NCBI RefSeq assembly: GCF_016428875.1
Contig: NZ_JAELTO010000024.1
Coordinates: 1-45,713, forward strand
Reading direction: 5' to 3'
Source of the DNA: Xylophilus sp. ASV27
GTDB taxonomy: Bacteria; Pseudomonadota; Gammaproteobacteria; Burkholderiales; Burkholderiaceae_C
Length of the DNA stretch: 45,713 nucleotides
In this document: positions 31,372 to 40,943 of the stretch, piece after piece
Position numbering within the stretch: position 1 is the stretch's first letter
How the letters are laid out: each line of letters opens with the position of its first letter
Made by a program: the position numbers and the translations under genes
Notes under the pieces: generated by a model
Told to the model about the DNA's origin: nothing
Seen by the model: the letters and a program-made list of their open reading frames with translations, nothing else
The model's database searches: none

Positions 31372-31704
31372 ATGAACACCACCCATGCACTTTCATCCAA
31401 CGCTGTCGTGCTGGCCGGGTTGCTGGAACGGCTGGAGGCCGCCGGCCCGAGCGACGCAGGCCAGTACCGCGACGTGGTCGCCCGCCTGACGGCCGAACTG
31501 GCCGACGTGGCACATGACGCCGCCCTCGACCGGCTGCTCGACGCATCGCCCGCGGCGGCGCTGCTGTACGAAAACCTCAACTACCAGCACGCCGGCCTGT
31601 GCCGCTCGCTGCTGGATGCCTCGCTCGCGTCCGAGAAGCTGGCGCGCGAAGCCATCGGGCGCGCCATGCGCACGGCGGTGCAGGGCTCGGGCGGGCGCTC
31701 GTGA
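31372..31704 (+). CDS. Hypothetical helical protein
   Basis: A 110-residue, acidic, helix-rich protein: VVLAGLLERLEAAG, QYRDVVARLTAELADVAHDAALDRLL, ALLYENLNYQHAGLCRS. No domain recognised. ATG 31372 is the first start with protein-like sequence after it. Divergent from the small gene before rhlE. Downstream lies a two-hairpin repeat that probably ends the transcript. Function unknown. Confidence 0.6.
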   Translation: MNTTHALSSNAVVLAGLLERLEAAGPSDAGQYRDVVARLTAELADVAHDAALDRLLDASPAAALLYENLNYQHAGLCRSLLDASLASEKLAREAIGRAMRTAVQGSGGRS

Positions 31705-31743
31705 TGGCGGCGGCGCCGCCGCCTGTCTCGATTGAAAATCCAG

Positions 31744-31803
31744 GTGAAAATGGGCTGAAGCCCAGATTCCATCTGGGCTTTATGCTATATAAAATATAGC
31801 AAT
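31744..31803. repeat. Two-hairpin dispersed repeat, copy D, between convergent genes
   Basis: Two perfect hairpins: GCCCAGAT-tcc-ATCTGGGC (31760-31767/31771-31778) followed by TTTAT, and GCTATAT-aaa-ATATAGC (31784-31790/31794-31800). It lies between a plus-strand hypothetical gene and minus-strand glpQ, and the symmetry suits a bidirectional terminator. Unlike copies A-C it has an extra base near the 5' side, so the shared reading phase meets a stop. Confidence 0.87.
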
Positions 31804-31809
31804 ATGCGC

Positions 31810-32796
31810 TCAGCGCGCCTTGACGAACGCGTCGCGCGCGCGCACGGCCAGGTCGGTGTAGTTGCTGAACATGCCGTCCATGCCCATGTCGAGGTACTGC
31901 TTGTACTCTGCCGCGGCGGCGGAGGGTTCGGTCTGGGCAAAGGTCCAGCCATGCACCTTGAGGCCGGCGGCATGGGCCTGGGTGATGAAGTCCTTGCTCA
32001 CGTTGTAGGCGGGGGTGTTGATCACCACGCCGACGCCCTCGGCAAACGTCGCCACGTCCTTCAGCTCCAGCAGCTTCACGCCCGTGGCGCCGATGACCCC
32101 CATGCGGGCCACGCCGTCGGTGCCGGTCATGGCCGCGCCGAGCAGGATCATGGGCATGCGCCTGTTCTGCGCGTTCTGCTTCGCGCGCAGGCTGCGCACC
32201 GTGGCGTCGCTGAACGACTGTATGAACACCTTGCTCCGCGCGTCGTAGCCGTTGGCCGCGAGGGTCTTGAGGATCGCGTCCTCCATCACCGGATCGGCCT
32301 GCTTGGCCTCGGGATAGATGCCCACGGTGCGTCCGGTGAGCGCGCTCTGCCGGCGCGCCAGGTCTACGACTTCCTGGAAGGTCGGCACTGCCCATGGCGT
32401 GGCCGCGCTCGGCGTGTAGCCGGGGTAGCTGGCCTTGCCGGTGCCCGTGGGCTGGACGGTCAGCGTCTTGATCTCGGCCAGCGTGAAGTCGGACACCAGG
32501 TACTTGCCATTGCGCTTGGCAAACAGGCTGGCGACGTTGGTGGTGCGCTCCAGGGTGTCGTCGTGCATGGCGACCAGCGCGCCCTCCCTGGTGAGCTGCA
32601 GGTCGGGCTCGATGTAGTCCGCGCCCAGGCGCACCGCCAGCTCATAGCCGCCCAGCGTGTGTTCGGGCAGGTAGCCGCTGGCGCCACGGTGGGCGATGAC
32701 CACCGGGATTTCGGGTTGGAGTGAAGCGCCGCCGCCACAGGCGCTCAGGCCCAGCGTGGTGATGGCGAGTGCGATCAGCAGGGCGCGGGCGTGCAT
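31810..32796 (-). CDS. glpQ: Glycerophosphodiester phosphodiesterase
   Basis: Hydrolyses glycerophosphodiesters to glycerol-3-phosphate and an alcohol in the periplasm. The 328-residue protein has a signal with lipobox-like LGLSAC and the GDPD barrel: VVIAHRGASGYLPEHTLGGYELAV, ADYIEPDLQLTREGALVAMHDDTLERTT, GIYPEAKQ, VFIQSF and VHGWTFA. The His/Glu/Asp metal and catalytic residues are present. Length is close to E. coli GlpQ. It ends next to repeat copy D and is 76 nt downstream of serB on the same strand. Confidence 0.93.
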   Translation of the reverse strand: MHARALLIALAITTLGLSACGGGASLQPEIPVVIAHRGASGYLPEHTLGGYELAVRLGADYIEPDLQLTREGALVAMHDDTLERTTNVASLFAKRNGKYLVSDFTLAEIKTLTVQPTGTGKASYPGYTPSAATPWAVPTFQEVVDLARRQSALTGRTVGIYPEAKQADPVMEDAILKTLAANGYDARSKVFIQSFSDATVRSLRAKQNAQNRRMPMILLGAAMTGTDGVARMGVIGATGVKLLELKDVATFAEGVGVVINTPAYNVSKDFITQAHAAGLKVHGWTFAQTEPSAAAAEYKQYLDMGMDGMFSNYTDLAVRARDAFVKAR

Positions 32797-32872
32797 GGGC
32801 GTGTTCCTCGTTTCGAGTGGTTGTCACGAATGTCGAGTGGCCCCGTGACCGCCCGATGACACGGGCAGCGCG

Positions 32873-33583
32873 TCAGCGCCCCAGCAGTTCCAGCAGCCGG
32901 TCGAGGCCGCCCTCGTTGATGGCGACCATGGCCTGCGCGCGCACCCTGGGCTTGGCGTGGTAGGCGACCGACAGGCCGGCCGCGGCCATCATCGGCAGGT
33001 CGTTGGCGCCATCGCCGACGGCAATCGCCTGCTGCGGCGCTATGCCCAGCAGCGAGGCGACTTCGAGCAGCGTGCGGCGCTTCTCCGCGCCGTCGCAGAT
33101 GTCGCCCCAGCTCTGCTCCACCACGCGGCCGGTGAGCAGGCCGTTGGCTTCTTCCAGCAGGTTGGAGCGGGCGAAGTCGATGTCCAGCCGCGCCTTCACC
33201 CGGTCCGCGAAGAAGGTGAAGCCGCCGCTGACCAGCAGCGCCTTGAGCCCGGCCGACTTGCAGGCCGCCACCAGCTCGGCCGCGCCGGGCGACAGCCGCA
33301 GGCGCTCGTCGTAGACCCGCTGCAGCGCTGCCACCGGCACGCCCTCGAGCAGCGCCACGCGGCGGCGCAGGCTCTCCTTGAAGTCGGCGATCTCGCCGCG
33401 CATCGTGGCCTCGGTGATGGCGGCGACCTCGGCCTTCTTGCCGATGACGTCGGCGATCTCGTCGATGCATTCGATGGTGATCAGCGTCGAATCCATGTCG
33501 AACGCGATCAGCCTGAAATCCGCCAGGCGCAGCGGCGGCGTGACGCGTTGCAGGACGAGGCCGGGGGCGAAATCTTGGCTCAT
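32873..33583 (-). CDS. serB: Phosphoserine phosphatase SerB
   Basis: Last step of serine synthesis from 3-phosphoglycerate. The 236-residue HAD enzyme has LIAFDMDSTLITIECIDEIAD (motif I with nucleophile Asp), KALLVSGGFTFFADRVK (motif II), and IAVGDGANDLPMMAAAGLSVAYHAKP (motifs III/IV) in order; there is no N-terminal ACT domain. The ATG overlaps the mfd stop by 4 nt, so serB is translated with mfd. Confidence 0.95.
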   Translation of the reverse strand: MSQDFAPGLVLQRVTPPLRLADFRLIAFDMDSTLITIECIDEIADVIGKKAEVAAITEATMRGEIADFKESLRRRVALLEGVPVAALQRVYDERLRLSPGAAELVAACKSAGLKALLVSGGFTFFADRVKARLDIDFARSNLLEEANGLLTGRVVEQSWGDICDGAEKRRTLLEVASLLGIAPQQAIAVGDGANDLPMMAAAGLSVAYHAKPRVRAQAMVAINEGGLDRLLELLGR

Positions 33584-36500
33584 GCGAGCGTGGGTTCCTC
33601 AGAGGTGATCGGTTGGCCGAGGCTGCGCAGCACGTCGCGCACCTGCTGCGCGCGCTCCTTGGGGTCGGGCAGCTCGCGTTCGATGCGCAGCTTCTCGTTG
33701 CCGGCGAGCTTGATGTGCCTGTTCTTCTGGATCAGCGCGATGATGCGCATCGGGTCCACCGGCGGGCTGGGGCGGAAGGTGATGCTGGTCACGCCCGGCG
33801 CGGCGTCGACCTTGACCACGCCGTAGGGCTTGGCCAGCACGCGCAGCCGGTGTACGTCGATCAGGGTCTGCGCCTGGGGGGGCAGCTTGCCGAAGCGGTC
33901 GACGATCTCTTCCAGCAGCGCGTCGACCTGCTCGCTGGTCTTGGCCGTGGCCAGCTTCTTGTAGAAGGACAGGCGCAGGTGCACGTCGCCGCAGTAGTCG
34001 TCGGGCAGCAGGGCCGGCGCGTGCAGGTTGATCTCGGTGGTGGCCGACAGCGGCGCCAGCAGATCGGGCTCGCGGCCGGCCTTGAGCGCCTTCACCGCTT
34101 CGCCCAGCATCTCGTTGTAGAGCTGGAAGCCGATCTCCATCATGTTGCCGCTCTGGCTCTCGCCCAGCACCTCGCCGGTGCCGCGGATCTCCAGGTCGTG
34201 CATGGCCAGGTAGAAGCCCGAGCCCAGCTCCTCCATCTGCTGGATGGCGTCGAGCCGCTGCTGGGCCTGCTTGGTCAGGCCCTCGATGTCCGGCACCATG
34301 AGGTAGGCGTAGGCTTGGTGGTGCGAACGCCCCACGCGGCCGCGCAACTGGTGCAGTTGCGCCAGGCCGAACTTGTCGGCGCGGCTCATGACGATGGTGT
34401 TGGCGGTCGGCACGTCGATGCCGGTTTCGATGATGGTCGAGCACAGCAGCAGGTTGTAGCGCTGCGCCACGAAGTCGCGCATGACGCGCTCCAGCTCGCG
34501 CTCGGGCATCTGGCCGTGGGCCACGGCGATGCGGGCCTCGGGCAGTATCTCTTCGAGCTTCTGGCGCCGGTTCTCGATGGTCTCGACCTCGTTGTGCAGG
34601 AAGTAGACCTGCCCGCCGCGCTTCAACTCGCGCAGCACCGCCTCGCGGATCACGCCGGTGCCTTCGTTGCGCACGAAGGTCTTGATCGCCAGGCGCCGCT
34701 GCGGCGCGGTGGCGATCACGGAGAGATCGCGCAGGCCTTCGAGCGCCATGCCCAGCGTGCGCGGGATCGGCGTGGCGGTCAGCGTGAGCACGTCGACCTC
34801 GGCGCGCATGGCCTTCATCGCCTCCTTGTGGCGCACGCCGAAGCGGTGCTCCTCGTCGATGATGAGCAGGCCCAGGTTCTTGAACCGGACCGATTCGCTG
34901 AGCAGCTTGTGCGTGCCCACGACGATGTCCACGCTGCCGTCGGCCAGGCCCTTGGCGGCGGCGCTGATCTCCTTGGCGGAGCGGAAGCGGCTCATCTCGG
35001 CCACCTTCACCGGCCACTTGCCGAAGCGGTCCACCAGCGTCTGGTAGTGCTGCTCGGCCAGCAGCGTGGTGGGCGCCAGGAACGCCACCTGCTTGCCGCC
35101 GGTGACGGCGACGAAGGCCGCGCGCAGCGCCACCTCGGTCTTGCCGAAGCCCACGTCGCCGCAGACCAGCCGGTCCATCGGGCGCGGGCTGATCATGTCC
35201 TGGATCACGGCGTGGATGGCGGCGCGCTGGTCGGCGGTCTCGTCGAAACCGAAGTCGTTGGCGAAGATCTCGTACTCGGCCGCGGCATAGCGGAACGCGT
35301 GGCCCTCGCGCGCCGCGCGGCGGGCGTAGATGTTGAGCAGTTCGGCCGCGGAGTCGCGCACCTGCTCGGCGGCCTTGCGCTTGGCCTTTTCCCATTGGCC
35401 CGAGCCCAGCTTGTGCAGCGGCGCCTCGTCGGCGCTGACGCCGGTATAGCGGCTGATCTGGTGCAACTGGCTCACCGGCACGTAGAGCGTGGCCTTGTCG
35501 GCATATTCCAGGTGCAGGAACTCCTGCATGGCGGGCGTGCCGTCGGCATTGCGGCCCTGGCCCAGGTCCATGTTGACCAGCCCGCGGTAGCGGCCGATGC
35601 CGTGCGCGGCATGCACCACCGGGTCGCCCACATTGAGTTCGGACAGGTCCTTGATCAGCGCCTCGACGTCGCTGACCTGCTCCTGGCGGCGGCGCCGGCG
35701 CGTGGTCGGGCCTGCTGCGAACAGTTCGGTCTCGGTGACGAAGTCGATGCCGCCTTCGATCCAGGCGAAGCCGGTGACCAGCGCGGCCGTGGCAATGCCC
35801 AGCTTCTCTTCGCCCATGGCCTCGAACTCGGCCAGCGAGTCGAAGGCCGGCGGGCTGACGTTGCTCGCGCGCAGGAAGTCGAGCAGGCTTTCGCGTCGGC
35901 CATCGCTCTCGGCCAGCAGCAGCACGCGATGGCGCGTGGCGCCGATGTGGGCCTTGAGCCGCGCCAGCGGGTCGTCCGCGCCGCGCAGCACCGAGAGGTC
36001 GGGCAGCTTCTGGAAGTGCGGGTTGTCGGCCACGTCCTCGACGCCGCAGCGCAGGGCGAGCTGTGCATGACGGTTGGCGCGGGCGTGGAACTGCTCGCTG
36101 GAGAGAAACAGCGCATCGGGTGGCAGCACGGGGCGCTCCGGATCGCCCTGCACCAGGCGGAACCGGTCCTTGGCATCCAGCCAGAAGCGCTGGAATGCCG
36201 ACTCCAGGTCGCCGTGCAGCACCACCGTGGCGCTGTCGCCCAGATAGTCGAACACGGTGGCGGTGTCGTCGAAGAACAGCGGCAGGTAGTACTCGATGCC
36301 GGCCGTGGCCACGCCCGCGCCCATGTCCTTGTAGATGCGGCTTCTGGTCGGGTCGCCCTCCAGCAGTTCGCGCCAGCGGTGGCGGAACTTGGCGCGCGCA
36401 TCCTCGTCCATCGGGAACTCGCGCCCCGGCAGCAGGCGCACCTCGGGGACCGGGTACAGGCTGCGCTGGGTGTCCGGGTCGAAGGTGCGGATCGAGTCGA

Positions 36501-37062
36501 TCTCGTCGTCGAACAGGTCCACCCGGTAGGGCACCGGCGAGCCCATCGGAAACAGGTCGATGAGGCCGCCGCGCACCGCGTATTCGCCGGGGCTCACCAC
36601 CTGCGTCACGTGGCTGTAGCCGGCCAGGGTGAGCTGGGCCTTGAGCCGAGCCTCGTCGAGCCGCTGCCGGACCTTGAAGTGGAAGGTGTAGCCCGCCAGG
36701 AAGGCCGGCGGCGCCAGCCGGTACAGCGCCGTGGTGGCGGGCACCACGACCAGGTCGGCCTCGCCCTGGCTGATGCGCCAGAGCGTGGCCAGGCGCTCGC
36801 TGATCAGGTCCTGGTGCGGCGAGAAGGTGTCGTAGGGCAGCGTTTCCCAGTCGGGGAACAGCGCGCAGCGCAGCTCCGGCGCGAAGAAGGCCAGCTCGTC
36901 GATCAGCCGCTGGGCATCGGCGGCATCGGCCGTGACGATGGCGGTGCGCTGGCCCGCTGCCTTCTCCCGCAGTCCGAGCCGGGCCAGCAGCAGCGCGTCA
37001 GCCGAGCCGGGCGGGCGTGGCACCGAGAAGCGTTTTCCGGGGGCGATGCGCGGGAGATCCAT
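33580..37062 (-). CDS. mfd: Transcription-repair coupling factor Mfd
   Basis: DNA translocase that removes stalled RNA polymerase from lesions and recruits UvrA. The 1160-residue length fits. Visible: N-terminal UvrB-like module (LRCALFPDWETLPYDTFSPH; FPMGSPVPYRVDLFDDEIDSIR), RNA polymerase interaction region (GDPVVHAAHGIGRYRGL; LEYADKATLYVPVSQLHQISRY), helicase motifs GDVGFGKTEVALRAAF, DEEHRFGVRHKE, LTATPIPRTLGMAL and QLRGRVGRSHHQAYAYL, and a C-terminal TRCF domain. First gene of the mfd-serB pair, divergent from ispD. Confidence 0.97.
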   Translation of the reverse strand: MDLPRIAPGKRFSVPRPPGSADALLLARLGLREKAAGQRTAIVTADAADAQRLIDELAFFAPELRCALFPDWETLPYDTFSPHQDLISERLATLWRISQGEADLVVVPATTALYRLAPPAFLAGYTFHFKVRQRLDEARLKAQLTLAGYSHVTQVVSPGEYAVRGGLIDLFPMGSPVPYRVDLFDDEIDSIRTFDPDTQRSLYPVPEVRLLPGREFPMDEDARAKFRHRWRELLEGDPTRSRIYKDMGAGVATAGIEYYLPLFFDDTATVFDYLGDSATVVLHGDLESAFQRFWLDAKDRFRLVQGDPERPVLPPDALFLSSEQFHARANRHAQLALRCGVEDVADNPHFQKLPDLSVLRGADDPLARLKAHIGATRHRVLLLAESDGRRESLLDFLRASNVSPPAFDSLAEFEAMGEEKLGIATAALVTGFAWIEGGIDFVTETELFAAGPTTRRRRRQEQVSDVEALIKDLSELNVGDPVVHAAHGIGRYRGLVNMDLGQGRNADGTPAMQEFLHLEYADKATLYVPVSQLHQISRYTGVSADEAPLHKLGSGQWEKAKRKAAEQVRDSAAELLNIYARRAAREGHAFRYAAAEYEIFANDFGFDETADQRAAIHAVIQDMISPRPMDRLVCGDVGFGKTEVALRAAFVAVTGGKQVAFLAPTTLLAEQHYQTLVDRFGKWPVKVAEMSRFRSAKEISAAAKGLADGSVDIVVGTHKLLSESVRFKNLGLLIIDEEHRFGVRHKEAMKAMRAEVDVLTLTATPIPRTLGMALEGLRDLSVIATAPQRRLAIKTFVRNEGTGVIREAVLRELKRGGQVYFLHNEVETIENRRQKLEEILPEARIAVAHGQMPERELERVMRDFVAQRYNLLLCSTIIETGIDVPTANTIVMSRADKFGLAQLHQLRGRVGRSHHQAYAYLMVPDIEGLTKQAQQRLDAIQQMEELGSGFYLAMHDLEIRGTGEVLGESQSGNMMEIGFQLYNEMLGEAVKALKAGREPDLLAPLSATTEINLHAPALLPDDYCGDVHLRLSFYKKLATAKTSEQVDALLEEIVDRFGKLPPQAQTLIDVHRLRVLAKPYGVVKVDAAPGVTSITFRPSPPVDPMRIIALIQKNRHIKLAGNEKLRIERELPDPKERAQQVRDVLRSLGQPITSEEPTLA

Positions 37063-37155
37063 GGGAGGGTGCGGGAGGTTCTGGAAAAGCTTCGTACAAA
37101 CAGGAACACCCCCCGGCGCGAGGACGGGGGGCGTGTCATCCTAAGAGCCCGATTC

Positions 37156-37161
37156 TAGAAT
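37156..37161 (+). promoter_or_regulatory. Candidate -10 box for ispD-ispF
   Basis: TAGAAT at 37156-37161 overlaps the first possible ispD ATG (37160). If it is a real -10, transcription starts near 37168 and translation must begin at ATG 37193. No good -35 is visible. Confidence 0.35.
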
Positions 37162-37192
37162 GGCCTCTTTTCGCCGGCCTCGCGCCTCATCC

Positions 37193-37984
37193 ATGCCCTT
37201 GTCCGATCCCCCGGCACCTGCCGCTGTCTCTCCGCGTTTCTGGGCGCTGATCCCCTGCGCCGGCGTGGGGGCGCGGGCGGGCGGCGAGGGGCCCAAGCAG
37301 TACCGGCCGCTGGCCGGGCAGGCGCTGGTCCTGCATACGCTGGAGGCTTTTTCCTCGGTGTCGCGGCTCGCCGGCGGCCTGCTGGTGGTGGCGCCGGACG
37401 ATCATTTCTTCGACGGCCGGGAACTGCCCAGCCCGCAATGGTGGGTGGCGCGGTGCGGAGGCGCGACGCGGGCGGTGAGCGTGGCCCACGGCCTGGAGGC
37501 ATTGGCAGGGCGGGGCGCCGCGCCGCAGGACTGGGTGCTGGTGCATGATGCCGCACGCTGCCTGGTCACGGCCGCGCAGATCGATGCGCTGATCGATGCC
37601 TGCGCCGCCGATCCGGTCGGCGGCCTGCTGGCGCAGCCCCTGGCCGACACTCTCAAGATCGCCGTGGCCGACCGGGTCGAAACCACAGTCGAGCGCCGGG
37701 GCAAGTGGCTGGCGCAGACGCCGCAGATGTTCCGCATCGGCATGCTGTCCCAGGCGCTGGAGCGCGCCGGAGCCCAGGTCACCGACGAGTCCAGCGCGAT
37801 CGAAGCCATGGGCCTGCGGCCGCGTCTGGTGCCCGGCAGCGCGCAGAATTTCAAGGTCACCTGGCCCGAGGATTTCGCTCTGGCCGAGGCGGTGCTGGCC
37901 AGCCGCCGGCACGCCGACACGGTCGGCCGCTTCGGCGGCCCGCGCGGCGAGGCATCGTTGTTGCCTGCGAAGACACATTTCTGA
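37193..37984 (+). CDS. ispD: 2-C-methyl-D-erythritol 4-phosphate cytidylyltransferase IspD
   Basis: Third enzyme of the non-mevalonate isoprenoid pathway, forming CDP-methylerythritol. The 263-residue protein has the nucleotide-binding start [50 protein letters not shown], and the ending [18 protein letters not shown]. Start 37193 was preferred to 37160 because a TAGAAT box overlaps the latter and family homology begins only at RFWALIP. The C-terminus is about 30 residues longer than needed. ispF follows 13 nt later. Confidence 0.94.
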   Translation: MPLSDPPAPAAVSPRFWALIPCAGVGARAGGEGPKQYRPLAGQALVLHTLEAFSSVSRLAGGLLVVAPDDHFFDGRELPSPQWWVARCGGATRAVSVAHGLEALAGRGAAPQDWVLVHDAARCLVTAAQIDALIDACAADPVGGLLAQPLADTLKIAVADRVETTVERRGKWLAQTPQMFRIGMLSQALERAGAQVTDESSAIEAMGLRPRLVPGSAQNFKVTWPEDFALAEAVLASRRHADTVGRFGGPRGEASLLPAKTHF

Positions 37985-37997
37985 AAAGTCGACTTCC

Positions 37998-38474
37998 ATG
38001 AACATCCGCATTGGCGAAGGCTGGGACGTGCACGCTCTGGCGGCCGGCCGCAAGCTCATCCTGGGCGGCGTCGAGATCCCGTACGCGCTGGGCCTGCTCG
38101 GCCACTCCGACGCCGACGTGCTGCTGCACGCCATCACCGACGCGCTGCTGGGCGCGGCCGCGCTCGGTGACATCGGCACGCACTTCCCCGATACCGACGA
38201 GCGCTTCCGCGGGGCCGACTCCACCGTGCTGCTGGCCGAGGCCGCCCGCCGCGTTCGCGCCGAGGGCTGGCGCATCGGCAACGTCGACAGCACGGTGGTC
38301 GCGCAGGCGCCCAAGCTCATGCCGCACATGCCCGCGATCCGGGCCCGCATCGCCGAAGTGCTGGCGCTGGAGGTGGGCCAGGTCAACGTCAAGGCCAAGA
38401 CGGCCGAGAAGCTCGGCCCCGTGGGCAAGGGCCGCAGCATGGAAGCGCGCGCGGTGGTCCTACTGCTTGGGTAG
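37998..38474 (+). CDS. ispF: 2-C-methyl-D-erythritol 2,4-cyclodiphosphate synthase IspF
   Basis: Forms the cyclic diphosphate intermediate of isoprenoid synthesis. The 158-residue length is standard, with metal ligands in GEGWDVHAL and [34 protein letters not shown] (spanning the active-site loops), and [16 protein letters not shown] near the end. Typical ispD-ispF order. Its last 15 bases overlap the 3' end of the convergent histidine kinase gene. Confidence 0.96.
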   Translation: MNIRIGEGWDVHALAAGRKLILGGVEIPYALGLLGHSDADVLLHAITDALLGAAALGDIGTHFPDTDERFRGADSTVLLAEAARRVRAEGWRIGNVDSTVVAQAPKLMPHMPAIRARIAEVLALEVGQVNVKAKTAEKLGPVGKGRSMEARAVVLLLG

Positions 38475-39947
38475 CGGCTTGCGCGCGACGCTCTGGCGCC
38501 AGGAACGCTTCTCCGGGGGCTGCGCCGGGGCTGGCGTGCCCTCGCCCGTGGCACGCGTGAGGACGATGCGTGCGTTCAGTCCTCCGGTGGGCGCATTGCT
38601 CAGCGTGAAGCTGCCCCCCATGCGCCGTACCGTCTTGTCGACGATGGACAGGCCCAGGCCGGCGCCGGTGGCCGAGGTGCGGGCGGTATCGCCGCGGAAA
38701 AAGGGCTTGGTCAGACAGGACAGTGTCTCGGGCGGAACGCCGAGGCCATGGTCGCGCACGGTCATCACCAGCGAGTCGTCCCGCAGATGGGCCTCGATGT
38801 CGACTTCAGCCACGTCCAGCCCCGGCGACTTGCCATAGCGCCGCGCGTTCTCGATCAGGTTTGACACGACGCGAGCCAGTTCAGTGCCGTCGGCCATGGC
38901 CCGCAGGTCATCGGGCACGTCGACGCGGATCTGCAGCTCGTCATGGTCTTCCACCGCATAGACGCAGGAGGCCACCACGTCGGCCAGCACGACCGGCCGC
39001 AGGTTTACGTGGTCCGGGCGGGCATAGTCCAGGAACTTGTCGATGATGGCGTCGAGCTGCGCCATGTCGGCCACCATGTGGTCGCGCGCATCCTCGTCGG
39101 CCACGCTCAGTTCGGTCTCCAGCCGCAGCCGCGCCAGCGGCGTGCGCAGGTCGTGCGAGATGCCGGCGAGCATCACGGCACGGTCCTGCTCCAGCTGTGC
39201 CAGCCGCCGCGCCATGCGGTTGAAGCCCAGGTTGACCTCGCGGATCTCGCTGGTGACGGCCTGCTCGTCTAGGTGGCTGCCCGCAAAGTCGCCTTCGCGC
39301 ACGCGGTTGGCCGCCAGCGACAACTGCTTGAGCGGGCGGTTGATCAGCCGGGCAATGGCGGCGGCCCCCGCCAGCGACAGCGCGGCGGCGGTCACCAGCC
39401 AGATCAGCCAGGTCTTGCCGCCCGCGGGGCTGAAGCGCGCGCGGTCCAGCAGCAGCCAGTTGGAATCGCCATTGATGGCAAAGCCGACCCACAGGCCTTC
39501 CTCGCCGTTGACCGACTTGGCAATGACGGTGCCTCGGCCCAGGCGCTCCACCAGCTCGTCGGTCATGCGGCGGCCCAGCGCGCTGTTCTCCAGCGGCTCG
39601 AAGGTGTCGCCGGGCTCGCGTGGAAGGATGCGCACGCCTTCCTGGTCGGCCATGGTCTTGATCAGCGAGACGCGGGCAATGGCGTCGGCGTGGATCAGCG
39701 CGGCGCGGCTCAGATTCACGAGCGAGGCGATCTGCTGGGCCGTGTGCAGCGCACGCGGCTCGAACTCCAGCGCGCGCAGGGTCTGCAGCCATGCCAGGAT
39801 GCTGCCCACGAGCAGCACGGCGAGCAGGAAGAAGGTGCGCCAGAACAGGTTCAGCCCGAAGCGCGGCGGGCGTGCTTCTTCCGGCGCCACGCCCGCATCC
39901 CGCGGTGAGGGCTCCTTGTTGGGAATGTCGTGGGCGATCACTGCCAT
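38460..39947 (-). CDS. Sensor histidine kinase, EnvZ/RisS type
   Basis: Inner-membrane kinase of 495 residues, with TM helices at about 34-56 and 180-200, a periplasmic sensor between them, a HAMP linker ([21 protein letters not shown]), the H-box [15 protein letters not shown] with H265, N-box [10 protein letters not shown] (363-), G1 DHGLG (399-403) and G2 GAGLGLSIV (428-). It phosphorylates the OmpR-type regulator encoded 81 nt upstream on the same strand. ATG 39947 was chosen over an upstream one because homology starts there. The proline/lysine-rich tail overlaps ispF antisense. Confidence 0.93.
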   Translation of the reverse strand: MAVIAHDIPNKEPSPRDAGVAPEEARPPRFGLNLFWRTFFLLAVLLVGSILAWLQTLRALEFEPRALHTAQQIASLVNLSRAALIHADAIARVSLIKTMADQEGVRILPREPGDTFEPLENSALGRRMTDELVERLGRGTVIAKSVNGEEGLWVGFAINGDSNWLLLDRARFSPAGGKTWLIWLVTAAALSLAGAAAIARLINRPLKQLSLAANRVREGDFAGSHLDEQAVTSEIREVNLGFNRMARRLAQLEQDRAVMLAGISHDLRTPLARLRLETELSVADEDARDHMVADMAQLDAIIDKFLDYARPDHVNLRPVVLADVVASCVYAVEDHDELQIRVDVPDDLRAMADGTELARVVSNLIENARRYGKSPGLDVAEVDIEAHLRDDSLVMTVRDHGLGVPPETLSCLTKPFFRGDTARTSATGAGLGLSIVDKTVRRMGGSFTLSNAPTGGLNARIVLTRATGEGTPAPAQPPEKRSWRQSVARKPLPKQ

Positions 39948-40028
39948 GGCGCAAAACGCGCTGCATCCTGAAGATGATGGGGCCTGGAAGCAACGGGGCC
40001 GTGCCGCGACCAAAGCCGACTCCCTCTA

Positions 40029-40760
40029 TCAGCCCGCTCCGTCCGGTACGAAGACATAGCCCACGCCCCACACGGTCTGGATGAAGCGCGGCGCGGCGGC
40101 GTCCACTTCGACGAGCTTGCGCAGGCGCGACACCTGCACGTCCAGGCTGCGGTCGAAAGGCTCGAATTCGCGGCCGCGCGCCAGCAGTGCCAGCTTTTCA
40201 CGGGAGAGCGGCTGGCGCGGGTGGCGCACCAGCGCCTTGAGCATGGCGAACTCGCCGGTAGTGAGCGGCAGTTCCTCACCGTTCTTCTGCAGGGCGCGCG
40301 TGCCCAGGTCGAAGGTGAAGGGACCGAAGTTCACCACCTCGTTGTCGCCCGAGGGGGCGCCAGGCGCTTCCTGGGGCGGCCGGCGCCGCAGCACGGCATG
40401 GATGCGCGCCAGCAGCTCGCGCGGGTTGAAGGGCTTGCCGAGGTAGTCATCCGCCCCGACCTCCAGCCCCACGATGCGGTCAACGTCCTCGCCTTTGGCC
40501 GTGAGCATGATGATGGGAGTGCGGTCGTTGGCGGCACGCAGGCGCCGGCAGATGGACAGACCGTCCTCGCCCGGCATCATCAGGTCAAGCACGATCAGGT
40601 CGACGGTATCGCGCAGCAAGATGCGGTTTAGCGCCTTGCCGTCCTCCGCCACCATGACTTCGAAGCCTTCCTGGGTGAGATAGCGGCGCAGCAGGTCACG
40701 GATGCGTGCGTCATCGTCGACCACCAGAATCTTGTCGGTACGGGCTGCAGGTTGGGCCAT
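40029..40760 (-). CDS. ompR: OmpR/RisA-type response regulator
   Basis: Two-component regulator of 243 residues: receiver domain with acidic pocket VVDDD (13-17), phospho-acceptor D59 in VLDLMMPGEDG, T87 in IMLTAKG and K109 in GKPFNPREL; C-terminal winged helix (LTTGEFAMLKALVRH; FDRSLDVQVSRLRKLVE; FIQTVWGVGYVFVP). It is close to OmpR and to RisA of Bordetella by pattern. It probably responds to envelope or osmotic signals from the adjacent kinase. Paired TTGTAACA/TGTTACAA sites lie upstream. Confidence 0.93.
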   Translation of the reverse strand: MAQPAARTDKILVVDDDARIRDLLRRYLTQEGFEVMVAEDGKALNRILLRDTVDLIVLDLMMPGEDGLSICRRLRAANDRTPIIMLTAKGEDVDRIVGLEVGADDYLGKPFNPRELLARIHAVLRRRPPQEAPGAPSGDNEVVNFGPFTFDLGTRALQKNGEELPLTTGEFAMLKALVRHPRQPLSREKLALLARGREFEPFDRSLDVQVSRLRKLVEVDAAAPRFIQTVWGVGYVFVPDGAG

Positions 40761-40776
40761 GGGCGTTTCCAGGAAT

Positions 40777-40843
40777 TTGTAACAGCGGCCATTTTGTGGG
40801 CGTAAAACGGGTCCGTGGGCATTTTCTTGACTCAATGTTACAA
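40777..40843. promoter_or_regulatory. Inverted TTGTAACA / TGTTACAA pair upstream of ompR
   Basis: TTGTAACA (40777-40784) and its exact reverse complement TGTTACAA (40836-40843) lie 52 bp apart in the divergent ompR-SIMPL gene region. Both resemble the GTAACA core of OmpR half-sites, so autoregulation or control of the SIMPL gene is possible. Confidence 0.4.
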
Positions 40844-40943
40844 GTCTTGCGCAGCGGCGCAGGTAGTTGCGGCACGTCGGGCAACATCGCTTCAGTGCAT
40901 TTCAAACGCATGTTCTTTTTCTTTGATCGCAACCGGAGTTTCA

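Noticed and set aside
32836-32872. CCCGTG/CACGGG hairpin after serB as an intrinsic terminator
   Set aside because: The stem is short and no T-tract follows on the minus strand.
37083-37142. Hairpin of C6/G6 arms upstream of mfd as a terminator
   Set aside because: It lies between two divergent genes, so no transcript would end there, and no T-tract follows; it may instead be a leader structure of mfd.
33613-37158. A 1181-codon open frame antisense to mfd
   Set aside because: Mirror frame of an unmistakable mfd gene; composition is Val/Gln/His-rich without motifs.
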